A DNA stretch of 54,443 nucleotides from Marivita sp. (GTDB lineage: Bacteria; Pseudomonadota; Alphaproteobacteria; Rhodobacterales; Rhodobacteraceae): assembly GCF_022763305.1 (NCBI RefSeq), contig NZ_JALEGT010000033.1, positions 1 through 54,443 on the forward strand. The letters run 5' to 3'. The position numbers were made by a program, and so were the translations under genes. Below the pieces are notes generated by a model. It saw only the letters and a list, made by a program, of their open reading frames with translations. It had not been told where the DNA came from and ran no database searches. This document shows, piece after piece, positions 30,038-38,607 of this stretch. Every line of letters starts with the position of its first letter. Position 1 is the first letter of the stretch.

Positions 30038-30829
30038 TCAGTTCTCCTTCGGCAGGGCTGGGGCGTCAAAACCGTATTCCGAGAGTATGGATTGCCCGGC
30101 CGGGGACAGGATGTGCATCGCAAACCTCCAGGCATCCGAAGATGCGCCATCAAGGACGATCAAGCCGTAATCCGCGCCGACCGACACCGCTTCGGGCACC
30201 TGAACGATCTGAAGCTCGGGAACCTCCTTCCGGGCCAGAACCGCATTGGTGCAGTAGGTCAGAAAGACATCTGCCTGATCACTGTCCAGAACCCAGGCAT
30301 AGGCGTTGCGGCCCTCGGGTGGTGTGGCGCTGTCCGCACCCCCGGTGAGTTGCAACGCTTTTGCCTTGAGCGCATCGGCATGCCCGGACTTGTCGAAAAG
30401 CTCGAATGCATAGTCGCCGGACGGGTCCGCCTTCGGTGTCGATGTACCGAGACGCACATCGTCCGACAGAATGACATCGAGCAGCGTATCGGTTGAGACC
30501 GCAACTTTCGGTCTTGCCAGTGCACACAGGCGATTGCGCGCAAAAAGGGCAACCGGTCCCCCGTTTCCGGCAGCTTCAAGTGTTCTCGGGTGGCGCATGT
30601 TCGCCGACGCGAAAACGTGGGCCGTTTCTCCGGCTTCGATGCGCTCCCGCATGAGTCCCGACGGCCCGAAGGTCGACGAAACCGGAATACCGTATGTCCT
30701 GGTAAAGTCCTCGGACACATCCGACAGCGCAGCTTTGAGGCTGCCTGCAGCAAAGAGCGAAACCTCGTCTGCCATGGCCGGTGTCATGGCCAGCCCCATA
30801 ACAGCTCCGAGGACACGTAATGTCCGCAT
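30038..30829 (-). CDS. ModA-like molybdate-binding periplasmic protein
   Basis: A 263-residue periplasmic protein with a signal peptide (MRTLRVLGAVMGLAMTPAMA) and the ModA-type oxyanion-site segments SLFAAGSLKAAL, STFGPSGLMRERI and HVFASANMRH, followed by the C-terminal GADYGLIVLDG. ModA binds molybdate or tungstate. The cognate ModB permease and ModC ATPase are not next to it; a FecBCD-type transporter follows instead, separated by one base. This suggests either that it donates ligand to that transporter or that it acts as an accessory sensor. I chose the ATG at 30829. Confidence 0.85.
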   Translation of the reverse strand: MRTLRVLGAVMGLAMTPAMADEVSLFAAGSLKAALSDVSEDFTRTYGIPVSSTFGPSGLMRERIEAGETAHVFASANMRHPRTLEAAGNGGPVALFARNRLCALARPKVAVSTDTLLDVILSDDVRLGTSTPKADPSGDYAFELFDKSGHADALKAKALQLTGGADSATPPEGRNAYAWVLDSDQADVFLTYCTNAVLARKEVPELQIVQVPEAVSVGADYGLIVLDGASSDAWRFAMHILSPAGQSILSEYGFDAPALPKEN

Positions 30830-30845
30830 TGTGCCCCCCCCATGT

Positions 30846-31349
30846 TCAGTCGTCTTGGATGTGCGAGTCACCCGGTTTCGGAGGAGCTTTCGGCGTGAAC
30901 GCGCAGCGGTCCGGCTTGATGTCGATCAGAGGTGTTCCATCCAGGCAATCGAGTCCGCGCACAACGAGCGTGCCCGCCTCGATCCTTTCGAGCTTCACGA
31001 TCGAGGTCCCGATCGGGTTGGGCCGGACCGGTGACCGCAAGGCGAACGTACCGACGGTCCGCCCGTCACTCTTCGGGCTTTGCGACACCAAGTCACGGCG
31101 GCTCTTGTCAAGCCAATAGAGCACCTCAATCGTCGGATAGTCATCGAGCCCATTCAGTGCATCGTGCCACACCGAATCCAGCACGAGGCGGCATTCGGGA
31201 CCGTCATGTCGCCCTTGCCGAGGACAGTCGTCGCGGTGCGTCCAGGGTGTGCGGACCCTGCCGATGAAGCGCAGGACCGCATCCGAGGCTGGCGCCAGAT
31301 CGACCACTTTCTCGTTGGCGCGAAGGTCACTTGGATCGCTCAAACTCAC
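30846..31349 (-). CDS. trmO: TrmO (TsaA/YaeB)-family tRNA methyltransferase
   Basis: A 167-residue TsaA/TrmO-family protein, S-adenosylmethionine-dependent N6-methylation of t6A37 in tRNA being the described activity. The family signature is RSPVRPNPIGTSIVKLE, with IGRVRTPW near the N-terminus and LDCLDGTPLIDIKPD near the C-terminus. It lacks the extra C-terminal domain of E. coli TrmO, so a different substrate is possible. Translation appears to begin at GTG 31349 with a weak ribosome binding site. It is the first gene of the operon with the ModA-like and FecBCD-type genes, a link to molybdenum metabolism that is not explained by tRNA modification. Confidence 0.8.
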   Translation of the reverse strand: MSLSDPSDLRANEKVVDLAPASDAVLRFIGRVRTPWTHRDDCPRQGRHDGPECRLVLDSVWHDALNGLDDYPTIEVLYWLDKSRRDLVSQSPKSDGRTVGTFALRSPVRPNPIGTSIVKLERIEAGTLVVRGLDCLDGTPLIDIKPDRCAFTPKAPPKPGDSHIQDD

Positions 31350-31372
31350 CCCCGGAAATTATGCATGATTAT

Positions 31373-31391
31373 GCGCATCGATTCGATGCGC
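31373..31391. promoter_or_regulatory. Perfect 19-bp palindrome, putative operator of the trmO/ModA-like operon
   Basis: The sequence GCGCATCGA-T-TCGATGCGC is a perfect inverted repeat with nine-base arms and a one-base centre, 24 bases upstream of the trmO start. It stands in a short AT-containing stretch likely to hold the promoter. It does not resemble the known ModE box (CGTTATAT-type arms). Function as an operator is inferred from symmetry and position. Confidence 0.5.
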
Positions 31392-32209
31392 TATGCCGCG
31401 TCCTGAGAATTATTGAGGACAAAACAGCAAGAAATCCAGTCTCGACACGTCATCTTCATTCCACATTCCACTGGCGCTTCGGAATCTGTGCACTCAAAAG
31501 GGACGTCCTGCAGGCCATAACCCCTCGCCTGACAGATGGAGAAAGCCAAATTCCAGCGAAGGCATCTCCCGGTCGCACCAGTTGACTTTTGTTGAGAGCG
31601 CCAGACGCTGCGGCCAAAGCGCCATGAACTCTAGTGGCGTTTTTTGCCCAGTGCAGAGACTGCACCGCCTGTCAGCACCTGACGAGTGCAGTCAGGAAAC
31701 TGCGAATTTTGCACTGGTCCTCACAAGCCTGCCGATGGAAGCGACTGGTGTATCGCGAAAGACCCGGGACCCGGTCATTTCTCGGTTCTTGACAACTGCT
31801 GAACCAATTCGGCCAGCCCACTTTTGAACCTCCTTGCTGAAGAGAAGCGCAAACGGCTCCAATTCAGATTTGCGCGTCGCATCGAACCAGTCTTGCGGTG
31901 GAGAATATGAAGAAATTCTTCATCTAAGCATTAAAATTGCGATATAGCATTAGGATGCATAATCAATAAAGTGTCACAAGATCGGGCAATCGTGCCGGGG
32001 TTGCCTGACTCGGGGCATCCGTTCGGCGGAACCCGAAATGCCATCACGATGCATCTTGCCCAGACAGAATGGCAGCACTGCGTAACTTGGAACAAGGATT
32101 TGGGCAGGCGCTGTGGTTTGCCCGGAGCGACCGCACAAGAGCGAAAGAGACATATCATCACTGTTTCGAGCGAAGCCGTGAACCCAGTCAGAAAAGGACG
32201 CCGCAGACA
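31392..32209. other. Non-coding region between the molybdate-type operon and the catabolic cluster
   Basis: About 820 bases with no convincing gene; short frames here have no recognisable motif. Around 31627-31655 a weak hairpin (CGCCA/TGGCG) followed by TTTTTT could be a terminator. From about 31900 the sequence becomes AT-rich and carries a 17-base palindrome (31907-31923), probably the regulatory region of the metallo-hydrolase gene. The string GATTATGCAT occurs inverted at 31955-31964 and nearly identically at 31357-31366. Composition and lack of genes suggest a junction between core and accessory DNA. Confidence 0.45.
31907..31923. promoter_or_regulatory. 17-bp palindrome ahead of the metallo-hydrolase gene
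   Basis: ATGAAGAA-A-TTCTTCAT is a perfect inverted repeat with eight-base arms in an AT-rich stretch about 290 bases upstream of the metallo-hydrolase start. It could be a transcription factor site; no regulator in the window is clearly tied to it. Confidence 0.35.
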
Positions 32210-33046
32210 ATGGCGGGAAAAACCTACCCCAAACCCAAGTCCCCCCAAGAGTACCTCGTTCAGGGGTGTGATCGGCCTTGGGAGGTGGAAATCGCGCCGT
32301 TTCGCGTGTCGCCGAACGTTTATTATGTCGGGAACAACTGGGTTGGTGGCTATCTGATCCGAACCGATGAAGGGCTGATGCTGATCGACACGACCATGCA
32401 CGCGCAGATCTACCTGCTTCTGGAGAGCATCAGGCAGCTGGGCTTCGACCCGCGTGACATCAAGATGATCCTCGTCACACACGGCCATTACGATCATCAC
32501 GGCGGGGTCCGCCCGATTGCGGAATATACCGGTGCCAAGGTCTTCTTCCCCAAGGAAGACGAATACATGCTGACCGAACAGCCGGAACTTCAATTCACTT
32601 TGGGCTATGCCTGTGGCGAGTTCGAGATCGACGAGTATTACGCCGACAACAAGCCGATCACGTTGGGGCACGTGACCGTCCACACCGTCCACACACCGGG
32701 CCACACGGCTGGCACCACCTCGATGTTCATCGAGGACCGCGACGAGAACGGCAAGAGCTTCGTCGTCGGGCTGCATGGCGGCGTTGGTCTGGGCAGCGTA
32801 ACGGATGCCTATTTCGAGGAATACGGCCAGCCAAAATCGCTGCAGGACGACTATCTGGCCAGCCTGCACAAGTTGCGCGGCCGCAAAGTGGACATCGCCG
32901 TCGCGTTGCACCCCAGCCATCTGGGGATGTTCGAGAAAATCGGCGAGGACCGGCTGGACTTCACACCTTTCCATGACCCCTCGGTCTGGGAGGCGTTCAT
33001 CGACCATCGGATCAAGCTGTTTGAGGACATGAAAGCGGCAAGCTGA
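32210..33046 (+). CDS. MBL-fold metallo-hydrolase (subclass B3-like)
   Basis: A 278-residue metallo-beta-lactamase-fold hydrolase without signal peptide, so cytoplasmic. The zinc ligands are visible as H91-G-H93-Y-D95-H96 (THGHYDHHGG), H165 in HTPGHTAGTT, and a terminal histidine at 234 or 237 (LHPSHLG). The THGHYDHHGG..... pattern resembles subclass B3 enzymes. The ATG at 32210 has an AAAAGGA site upstream. It precedes by 86 bases a peptide-type ABC importer and probably shares its promoter, so hydrolysis of an imported ester, lactone, lactam or amide is the best inference; antibiotic resistance is not indicated. Confidence 0.88.
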   Translation: MAGKTYPKPKSPQEYLVQGCDRPWEVEIAPFRVSPNVYYVGNNWVGGYLIRTDEGLMLIDTTMHAQIYLLLESIRQLGFDPRDIKMILVTHGHYDHHGGVRPIAEYTGAKVFFPKEDEYMLTEQPELQFTLGYACGEFEIDEYYADNKPITLGHVTVHTVHTPGHTAGTTSMFIEDRDENGKSFVVGLHGGVGLGSVTDAYFEEYGQPKSLQDDYLASLHKLRGRKVDIAVALHPSHLGMFEKIGEDRLDFTPFHDPSVWEAFIDHRIKLFEDMKAAS

Positions 33047-33132
33047 GAGGAACGCCGCTTTCGACACGAGTTCGAGGCTGCATTGGCACGTCAAGTGCGG
33101 CCCGAGGACGACACAATGGGAGGAGACCCACA

Positions 33133-34662
33133 ATGAATGCGAAGTACCGAAATATGTTCGGTGCGCTGGTCACTGCTACGGCGCTGACCTTCGGCGCCGA
33201 GGCCAATGCCAATGGCGGCACTCTGACGGTTGGCTATGACAGCCAGCCCAACTCGCTTGACGCGCAGATGTCGACAACGCTTTACACCCGCGAACTGAGC
33301 CGGACCTTTTACGAAACGCTGGTCACGCTGAACGGAGACTACCAGCCGGTCCCGTACCTCGCGGAGAGCATCGAGACCAGCGACGACCGCAAGACCATTA
33401 CCTTCAAGCTGCGCCAGGGCGTGATGTTCCACGACGGGACGGAAATGACCGCCGAGGACGTGGTTGCTTCGATGAACCGTTGGACGCAAGTCAACTCGCG
33501 TGCGCGTGGTTTCTTTGAGGGAAGCACCTTCGAGGCGTCGGACGACTACACCGTCGTGCTGACCATGCCCGAAGCCAAGGTCGACACGCTGCACGTGCTG
33601 GCATCTTGGAACACCGCTGTCATCATGCCGAAATCAGTGGTCGATGCGGCTGATGAAAAGGGCGTGAAGGACTATGTCGGCACCGGCCCTTTCAAGTTCG
33701 TGGACTGGAAGCAGGATCAATACGTGCACATCGTCAAGAACGAGGCTTATCAGGCGCATGACGCCCCCGCCTCTGGCTTTGCCGGCAAGAAAGAGGCGCT
33801 GGTTGACGAGATCTATTTCAACTTCGTCAAGGACACGGCCACCCGTGCGGCGGGCCTTCAAAGCGGTCAGTATGACATCGCCATGCGCATGTCGACGGAC
33901 GATTTCGACCGCTTCGCCAACGATCCGAACATGGGGATCGCCAAAAGCTATCTCGGCTTCCTGATGATGAACTACAACAAGCAGGAAGGCGTGTTTGCGG
34001 ACGTCAAGATGCGCCAAGCGGTCAATACGGGCATCAACCACGAGGAAATCCTGTTGGGCGCCTATGCCAACCCCGAATTCTTCGAACTCAATTCCTGCTA
34101 CAACCTGCCGGATCAAGCGGATTGGTATACCGAGGCGGGCTCGCAGTATTCCAACCAGAACGATCAGGAAAAGGCCAAGGCGATGCTTGCCGAGGCAGGG
34201 TACAACGGTGAGGAAGTGATCCTGCTTACCGCCAGTGTTCCGGAATTCCAGAACGCCGCGCTGATCATCCAGGCGCAGCTTCAGGGGCTTGGCATGAATG
34301 CCAAGGTCGAAGCCTACGACTTTGCCACCTATGCGCAGAAGCGTCTCGAGCCGAGCAACTGGAGCATCACGGTGCAGCCCTTCTCGCTGAACCCGATCCC
34401 GACACAGTGGATCTTCTTCAACCCCAAATCCTGGGGCTGGACCGATGACAAGGAACTACTGGACCTTGTCGCGCAGATGCAAAACGGCTCGGCAGAAGAG
34501 GCCAAGGCGCTTTGGCCCGCGGCGCATGAACGGTCTTGGGAATACCTTCCGATCACCAAGATCGGCGACACCTACGGCTACTCTGCCTTCAACAAGAGTA
34601 CGGTACAGGGGTTCTCGACCTTCGATCAGGGCATCTTCTGGAATGTGAGCGTTTCCCAATAA
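33133..34662 (+). CDS. Peptide/nickel-family ABC transporter substrate-binding protein
   Basis: A 509-residue family-5 extracellular solute-binding protein (DppA/OppA type). It has a signal peptide ending around EANA, then NGGTLTVGYDSQPNSLDAQ, typical of the mature N-terminus, and KLRQGVMFHDGTEMTAEDV, the family signature. No lipobox is seen, so it should be free in the periplasm. A strong ribosome binding site (GGGAGGAG) precedes the ATG. It is followed by two permeases and two ATPases, forming a complete importer. The ligand is unknown; members of this family carry peptides, opines, glutathione, nickel chelates or other amides. Confidence 0.93.
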   Translation: MNAKYRNMFGALVTATALTFGAEANANGGTLTVGYDSQPNSLDAQMSTTLYTRELSRTFYETLVTLNGDYQPVPYLAESIETSDDRKTITFKLRQGVMFHDGTEMTAEDVVASMNRWTQVNSRARGFFEGSTFEASDDYTVVLTMPEAKVDTLHVLASWNTAVIMPKSVVDAADEKGVKDYVGTGPFKFVDWKQDQYVHIVKNEAYQAHDAPASGFAGKKEALVDEIYFNFVKDTATRAAGLQSGQYDIAMRMSTDDFDRFANDPNMGIAKSYLGFLMMNYNKQEGVFADVKMRQAVNTGINHEEILLGAYANPEFFELNSCYNLPDQADWYTEAGSQYSNQNDQEKAKAMLAEAGYNGEEVILLTASVPEFQNAALIIQAQLQGLGMNAKVEAYDFATYAQKRLEPSNWSITVQPFSLNPIPTQWIFFNPKSWGWTDDKELLDLVAQMQNGSAEEAKALWPAAHERSWEYLPITKIGDTYGYSAFNKSTVQGFSTFDQGIFWNVSVSQ

Positions 34663-34758
34663 GCGCTTTGACCCTTGGCGTGCCGCAGCGGTGCATCGTC
34701 TGCGGCATGTCCATTTTGGCACCCTGCCGCCCCCCTTCAGAGAGCAAGAGCCCGGCCC

Positions 34759-35712
34759 ATGAAATCCTATCTGATCAAGCGCTTGCTCTCTGTTGTGCCA
34801 GTGCTCTTCATCGTCTCGACCATCGTTTTCCTGATCCTCTACCTGACGCCGGGCGACCCCGCGATCGTGATCCTTGGCGAGGAAGCCTCACAGGAACAGG
34901 TGGATAACCTGCGCGAACAGCTGGGCCTGAACAGGCCAATGGTCGAGCAGTATTTCAGTTGGATCGGCAACGCGCTACGCGGCGATCTGGGGGAATCCTT
35001 CTACATGAATGAAACGGTGATGGGCGCGATCCTGTCGCATCTTGGGCCGACCATTTCGTTGGGCATTCTGGCCGAATTGATCGCGCTGGTGCTGGCCATC
35101 CCGATGGGCATCATCGCGGCCCGGCACAAAGGCACTGCGACCGACCAATCCGTGATGGCGTTTTCCCTACTGGGCATGTCGATCCCGAATTTCCTGCTCA
35201 GCCTGTTCCTGATCCTGATCTTCTCCGTCACCCTGCGTTGGCTTCCCGTCGCGGGATATCAGCCGCTCAGCGCCGGGCTGTGGGAGCATTTGAAATTCCT
35301 GATCCTGCCCGCTTTTGCCCTGGGAACGGCACATGCTGCGCTGATTGCCCGCATGACCCGCTCGGCCATGCTGGAAGTTCTGAATGCCAACTACATCAAG
35401 ACCGCACGCGCCAAGGGGGTCAAGGAGCGCTGGGTCATCTACAAGCACGCCCTCCGCAACGCCTTTCTGCCCATCCTTACTGTCATGGGACAAAGCTTCC
35501 TGTCGCTGATGGGCGGCACGGCGATCGTCGAGACAATCTTTTCCATTCCCGGCATCGGGCAGTTGATCGTCAACGCCGTGATGCGTCGAGACTATGCCGT
35601 TGTGCAAGGCGCTGTCCTGTATGTGACCTTCGCCTTCGTCTTCATCAATCTCGCAGTCGATATGCTGTACGGCATCGTCAATCCGCAAGTCCGTCTGGAC
35701 AGCAAGAAATAG
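34759..35712 (+). CDS. DppB-type ABC transporter permease
   Basis: A 317-residue permease beginning MKSYLIKRLLSVVPVLFIVS, the standard DppB N-terminus, with six membrane segments and the EAA loop YIKTARAKGVKERWVIYKHALRNAFLPILT. I chose the ATG at 34759 because it starts at the family's MxxYxxxRL motif. It follows the binding-protein gene by 96 bases and precedes the DppC-type gene by nine. Confidence 0.93.
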   Translation: MKSYLIKRLLSVVPVLFIVSTIVFLILYLTPGDPAIVILGEEASQEQVDNLREQLGLNRPMVEQYFSWIGNALRGDLGESFYMNETVMGAILSHLGPTISLGILAELIALVLAIPMGIIAARHKGTATDQSVMAFSLLGMSIPNFLLSLFLILIFSVTLRWLPVAGYQPLSAGLWEHLKFLILPAFALGTAHAALIARMTRSAMLEVLNANYIKTARAKGVKERWVIYKHALRNAFLPILTVMGQSFLSLMGGTAIVETIFSIPGIGQLIVNAVMRRDYAVVQGAVLYVTFAFVFINLAVDMLYGIVNPQVRLDSKK

Positions 35713-35721
35713 GGCGCCCGG

Positions 35722-36621
35722 ATGACTGACATGACCCAGGATATCGACCTTCAACAGGTCAAAAAGGCCCTCAAGAAGGAACAGAACCGCATCCTGATGC
35801 AGCAGGTTCTGGCCAACCGCTCGCTGGTGATCGGCTTTGTCATCATCGCGCTTCTCGTACTGGTCGCGGTGTTTGGCCCCCTGTTTCTGACCTACGACCC
35901 CAATCAGATGGACGTAGTCAACCGGCTCAAGGGTCCGTCAGCCGCGCACTGGATGGGAACCGACAACCTTGGCCGCGATGTGCTGAGCCGGATTGTCTAC
36001 GGTGCGCAAATCTCTATCGGCGTGGGCTTTGCCGTGGCCGTCATCTCAAGCTTCCTTGGCCTGATCGTCGGCATCTATTCCAGCTATTACAAGTGGCTCG
36101 ACCATGTGCTGATGCGCGTGGCGGATGGCATCATGGCGTTCCCCGGCCTGCTGCTGGCACTTGCCCTGATGGCCGCGCTTGGCGGGCGTGTGTCGAACGT
36201 CGTGATCGCAGTAAGCATCGTCGCCACACCCTATATCGCCCGCGTCGTCCGATCAGAGGCGCTGGCTCTGAAGGAACAGACCTTTGTCGAGGCGACCCGC
36301 GCCCTCGGGGCATCGAACACCCGGATCATCTGGTTGCATATCGCGCCCAATACCCTGTCGTCGCTGATCGTGCAGGCAACCTTCATCTTTGCCGAGGCGA
36401 TCATTATCGAGGCGGCACTGAGCTTTCTGGGCGCTGGCGTACCGCCCCCAGCACCCAGTTGGGGCAACATCCTGTCCGACGGCAAGACCTATATTTTCAA
36501 GGCCTGGTGGATGACCTTCTTCCCGGGGATGACGATCGTTCTGGCGATCATCGGGCTGAACCTGTTCGGCGACGGCTTGCGCGACTTGCTCGACCCGCAT
36601 TCAAGCCGGGGCAAGAAATGA
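35722..36621 (+). CDS. DppC-type ABC transporter permease
   Basis: A 299-residue permease pairing with the DppB-type protein. It contains HWMGTDNLGRDVLSRIVYGA, the signature of DppC permeases, and the EAA loop FVEATRALGASNTRIIWLHIAPN. The N-terminal cytoplasmic stretch is followed by a membrane segment near residues 35-55 (LVIGFVIIALLVLVAVFGPLF). Its stop overlaps the start of the first ATPase gene (ATGA). Confidence 0.93.
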   Translation: MTDMTQDIDLQQVKKALKKEQNRILMQQVLANRSLVIGFVIIALLVLVAVFGPLFLTYDPNQMDVVNRLKGPSAAHWMGTDNLGRDVLSRIVYGAQISIGVGFAVAVISSFLGLIVGIYSSYYKWLDHVLMRVADGIMAFPGLLLALALMAALGGRVSNVVIAVSIVATPYIARVVRSEALALKEQTFVEATRALGASNTRIIWLHIAPNTLSSLIVQATFIFAEAIIIEAALSFLGAGVPPPAPSWGNILSDGKTYIFKAWWMTFFPGMTIVLAIIGLNLFGDGLRDLLDPHSSRGKK

Positions 36622-37634
36622 AGGACATGACGATGCAGGCTAAGCCCGTGCTGGAGGTCAAAAACCTCAGGACAAGTTTCCGAACCGAACGCGGCAAGGT
36701 AACGGCCGTTGACGGCGTGTCCTTTTCGCTTGGCAAGGGCGAGGTTCTTGGTGTCGTGGGCGAATCCGGCTGCGGCAAGAGCGCGACCGCACAATCGATC
36801 CTGCGGCTCTTTGATGAAACCTACACGACCCACGAGGGCGAAGTCTGGTTTGAAGGTCAGGACCTGCTCTCGCTGCCGGCTGCCGCCATGCACTCCGTGC
36901 GCGGCAACCATATCTCGATGATCTTTCAGGATCCCCTGAGTTCGCTGAACCCGGTCTACACCATCGGCAACCAGATCGCCGAGGCGATCCTCATCCACAA
37001 GAACGTCTCGCGGCGCGAGGCGAATGCCCGCGTTCTGGAGTTGCTCAAACTGACCGGTATCCCCGCCCCCGAAAAGCGTATGGGCGAGTACCCGCACGAA
37101 CTGTCCGGCGGGATGCGACAGCGGGTGATGATCGCCATGGCGCTGGCCTGTGAATCCAAGGTGCTGATCGCCGATGAACCGACCACGGCGCTGGACGTGA
37201 CCATTCAGGCGCAGATCATGGCGCTGATGGAGGACCTCAACGAAAAACTGGACATGGGAATAATCCTGATCACCCATGATCTGGGCGTCGTGGCCGAAGT
37301 CTGTTCGCGCGTTGTCGTCATGTATCTGGGCCAGGTCGTCGAAGAAGCGGACGTGGTCAGTCTGTTCGCCCGGCCCTTGCACCCCTACACCCAAGGCCTG
37401 ATGAAATCGATCGCGCAGATGGATTGCGATCGCTCGCAGCCCTTGCATGTGATCGAGGGCACGGTGCCGTCGCTCCACTCCGTCCCCGCGGGCTGCCGCT
37501 TTGCCCCGCGCTGCCCGTTTGCGGATGATCTGTGCCGCACACGCATGCCCGAGCTTGAACAGCACGGTGACAGTCAAAAGGTGCGCTGCTGGCACGCTGA
37601 AACGATACTTCGGGAAGGCAATGCAGATGCCTGA
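36618..37634 (+). CDS. DppD-type ABC transporter ATP-binding protein
   Basis: A 338-residue ATPase of the oligopeptide family. Walker A is GESGCGKSATAQSILRL, the signature LSGGMRQRVMIAMAL, Walker B VLIADEPTTALDVT and the switch ITHDLGVVAE. The C-terminal oligopeptide extension is present with a cysteine-containing motif (GCRFAPRCPFADDLCRTRMPE), in which related proteins bind an iron-sulfur cluster. It overlaps the permease upstream and the second ATPase downstream, so translation is coupled. Confidence 0.94.
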   Translation: MKDMTMQAKPVLEVKNLRTSFRTERGKVTAVDGVSFSLGKGEVLGVVGESGCGKSATAQSILRLFDETYTTHEGEVWFEGQDLLSLPAAAMHSVRGNHISMIFQDPLSSLNPVYTIGNQIAEAILIHKNVSRREANARVLELLKLTGIPAPEKRMGEYPHELSGGMRQRVMIAMALACESKVLIADEPTTALDVTIQAQIMALMEDLNEKLDMGIILITHDLGVVAEVCSRVVVMYLGQVVEEADVVSLFARPLHPYTQGLMKSIAQMDCDRSQPLHVIEGTVPSLHSVPAGCRFAPRCPFADDLCRTRMPELEQHGDSQKVRCWHAETILREGNADA

Positions 37635-38607
37635 TACCACACGTGAAGACCGTCCCTTGCTGGATGTCAAAGGGCTCAAGAAATTTTTCCCGGTGCGCGG
37701 TGCGCTCGGAACCACGGTGCAGGAGGTCAAGGCCGTCAACGACGTGTCCTTCACCCTGCGGCGGGGTGAGACCTTTGGGATGGTCGGTGAATCCGGTTGC
37801 GGGAAAAGCACGCTGGGCCGGACGATCCTACGCCTGACCGAACCGACCGAAGGGGAAGCCCGTTACGAAGGTCAGGACGTCTTTGAAATGGATGAAGCCC
37901 AGCTGAAGCGGATGCGGCAGGACATGCAGATGGTCTTCCAGGATCCGTTTTCCTCGCTGAACCCGCGCAAGCGCATCGGCGCGATCCTCGAAGAACCGCT
38001 GGTCATCCACGGGATCGGCACCCCGGCGGAACGCACCTCTAAGGTGCTGGATATTCTCACGCGTGTCGGCCTTCAGGCCGAACACTACTATCGCTTTCCA
38101 CACGAATTCTCGGGCGGGCAACGTCAGCGTATCGGCATTGCCCGTGCCTTGATGGTCAATCCCAAGCTGATCGTGTGCGACGAGCCCGTCTCGGCACTCG
38201 ATGTGTCAATCCAGTCGCAGATCATCAACCTGCTCAAACAGTTGCAGGCCGAGTTCGGACTGACCTACCTGTTCATCGCCCACGACATCAGCATCGTGCG
38301 TTACATATCTGACAGGATCGGGGTCATGTATCTGGGCCGAATGGTCGAACAGGCAGAAACGGATGCCATGTTCGCCGCACCCAAACACCCCTATACTCAG
38401 GCGTTGCTGTCGTCGGTGCCGATCACACAGCCCGGCGCACGCAAGGAACGGATTGTGCTGAAAGGCGAAATACCCTCGCCGCTCGACCCGCCAGCAGGTT
38501 GCGTATTCCACACGCGTTGCCCCATGGCGACAGACGTCTGCAAGCAGAAGACACCTCAAAGCAAGGAAGTTGCCGCCGGACATCATGTTGCCTGCCATCT
38601 ATACTGA
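37627..38607 (+). CDS. DppF-type ABC transporter ATP-binding protein
   Basis: A 326-residue ATPase completing the importer. Walker A is GESGCGKSTLGRTILRL, the signature FSGGQRQRIGIARAL, Walker B LIVCDEPVSALDVS and the switch IAHDISIVRYI, with the C-terminal GCVFHTRCPMATDVCKQK motif. I prefer the ATG at 37627 to the one at 37621 because GGAAGG then sits eight bases upstream. The gene overlaps its neighbour by eight bases and is the last of the operon; the next gene runs in the opposite direction. Confidence 0.93.
   Translation: MPDTTREDRPLLDVKGLKKFFPVRGALGTTVQEVKAVNDVSFTLRRGETFGMVGESGCGKSTLGRTILRLTEPTEGEARYEGQDVFEMDEAQLKRMRQDMQMVFQDPFSSLNPRKRIGAILEEPLVIHGIGTPAERTSKVLDILTRVGLQAEHYYRFPHEFSGGQRQRIGIARALMVNPKLIVCDEPVSALDVSIQSQIINLLKQLQAEFGLTYLFIAHDISIVRYISDRIGVMYLGRMVEQAETDAMFAAPKHPYTQALLSSVPITQPGARKERIVLKGEIPSPLDPPAGCVFHTRCPMATDVCKQKTPQSKEVAAGHHVACHLY

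Noticed and set aside
31331-31827. Two short plus-strand frames (84 and 81 codons) in the gene-poor region
   Set aside because: No ribosome binding site, no hydrophobic or domain pattern, and atypical composition; treated as non-coding.
32210-33046. Beta-lactam resistance gene
   Set aside because: The protein has the metallo-beta-lactamase fold motifs but no signal peptide and sits with an importer and catabolic enzymes, so a metabolic hydrolase is more likely.
36489-37811. A 440-codon open frame on the minus strand
   Set aside because: Antisense to the two oligopeptide-type ATPase genes, no motif.
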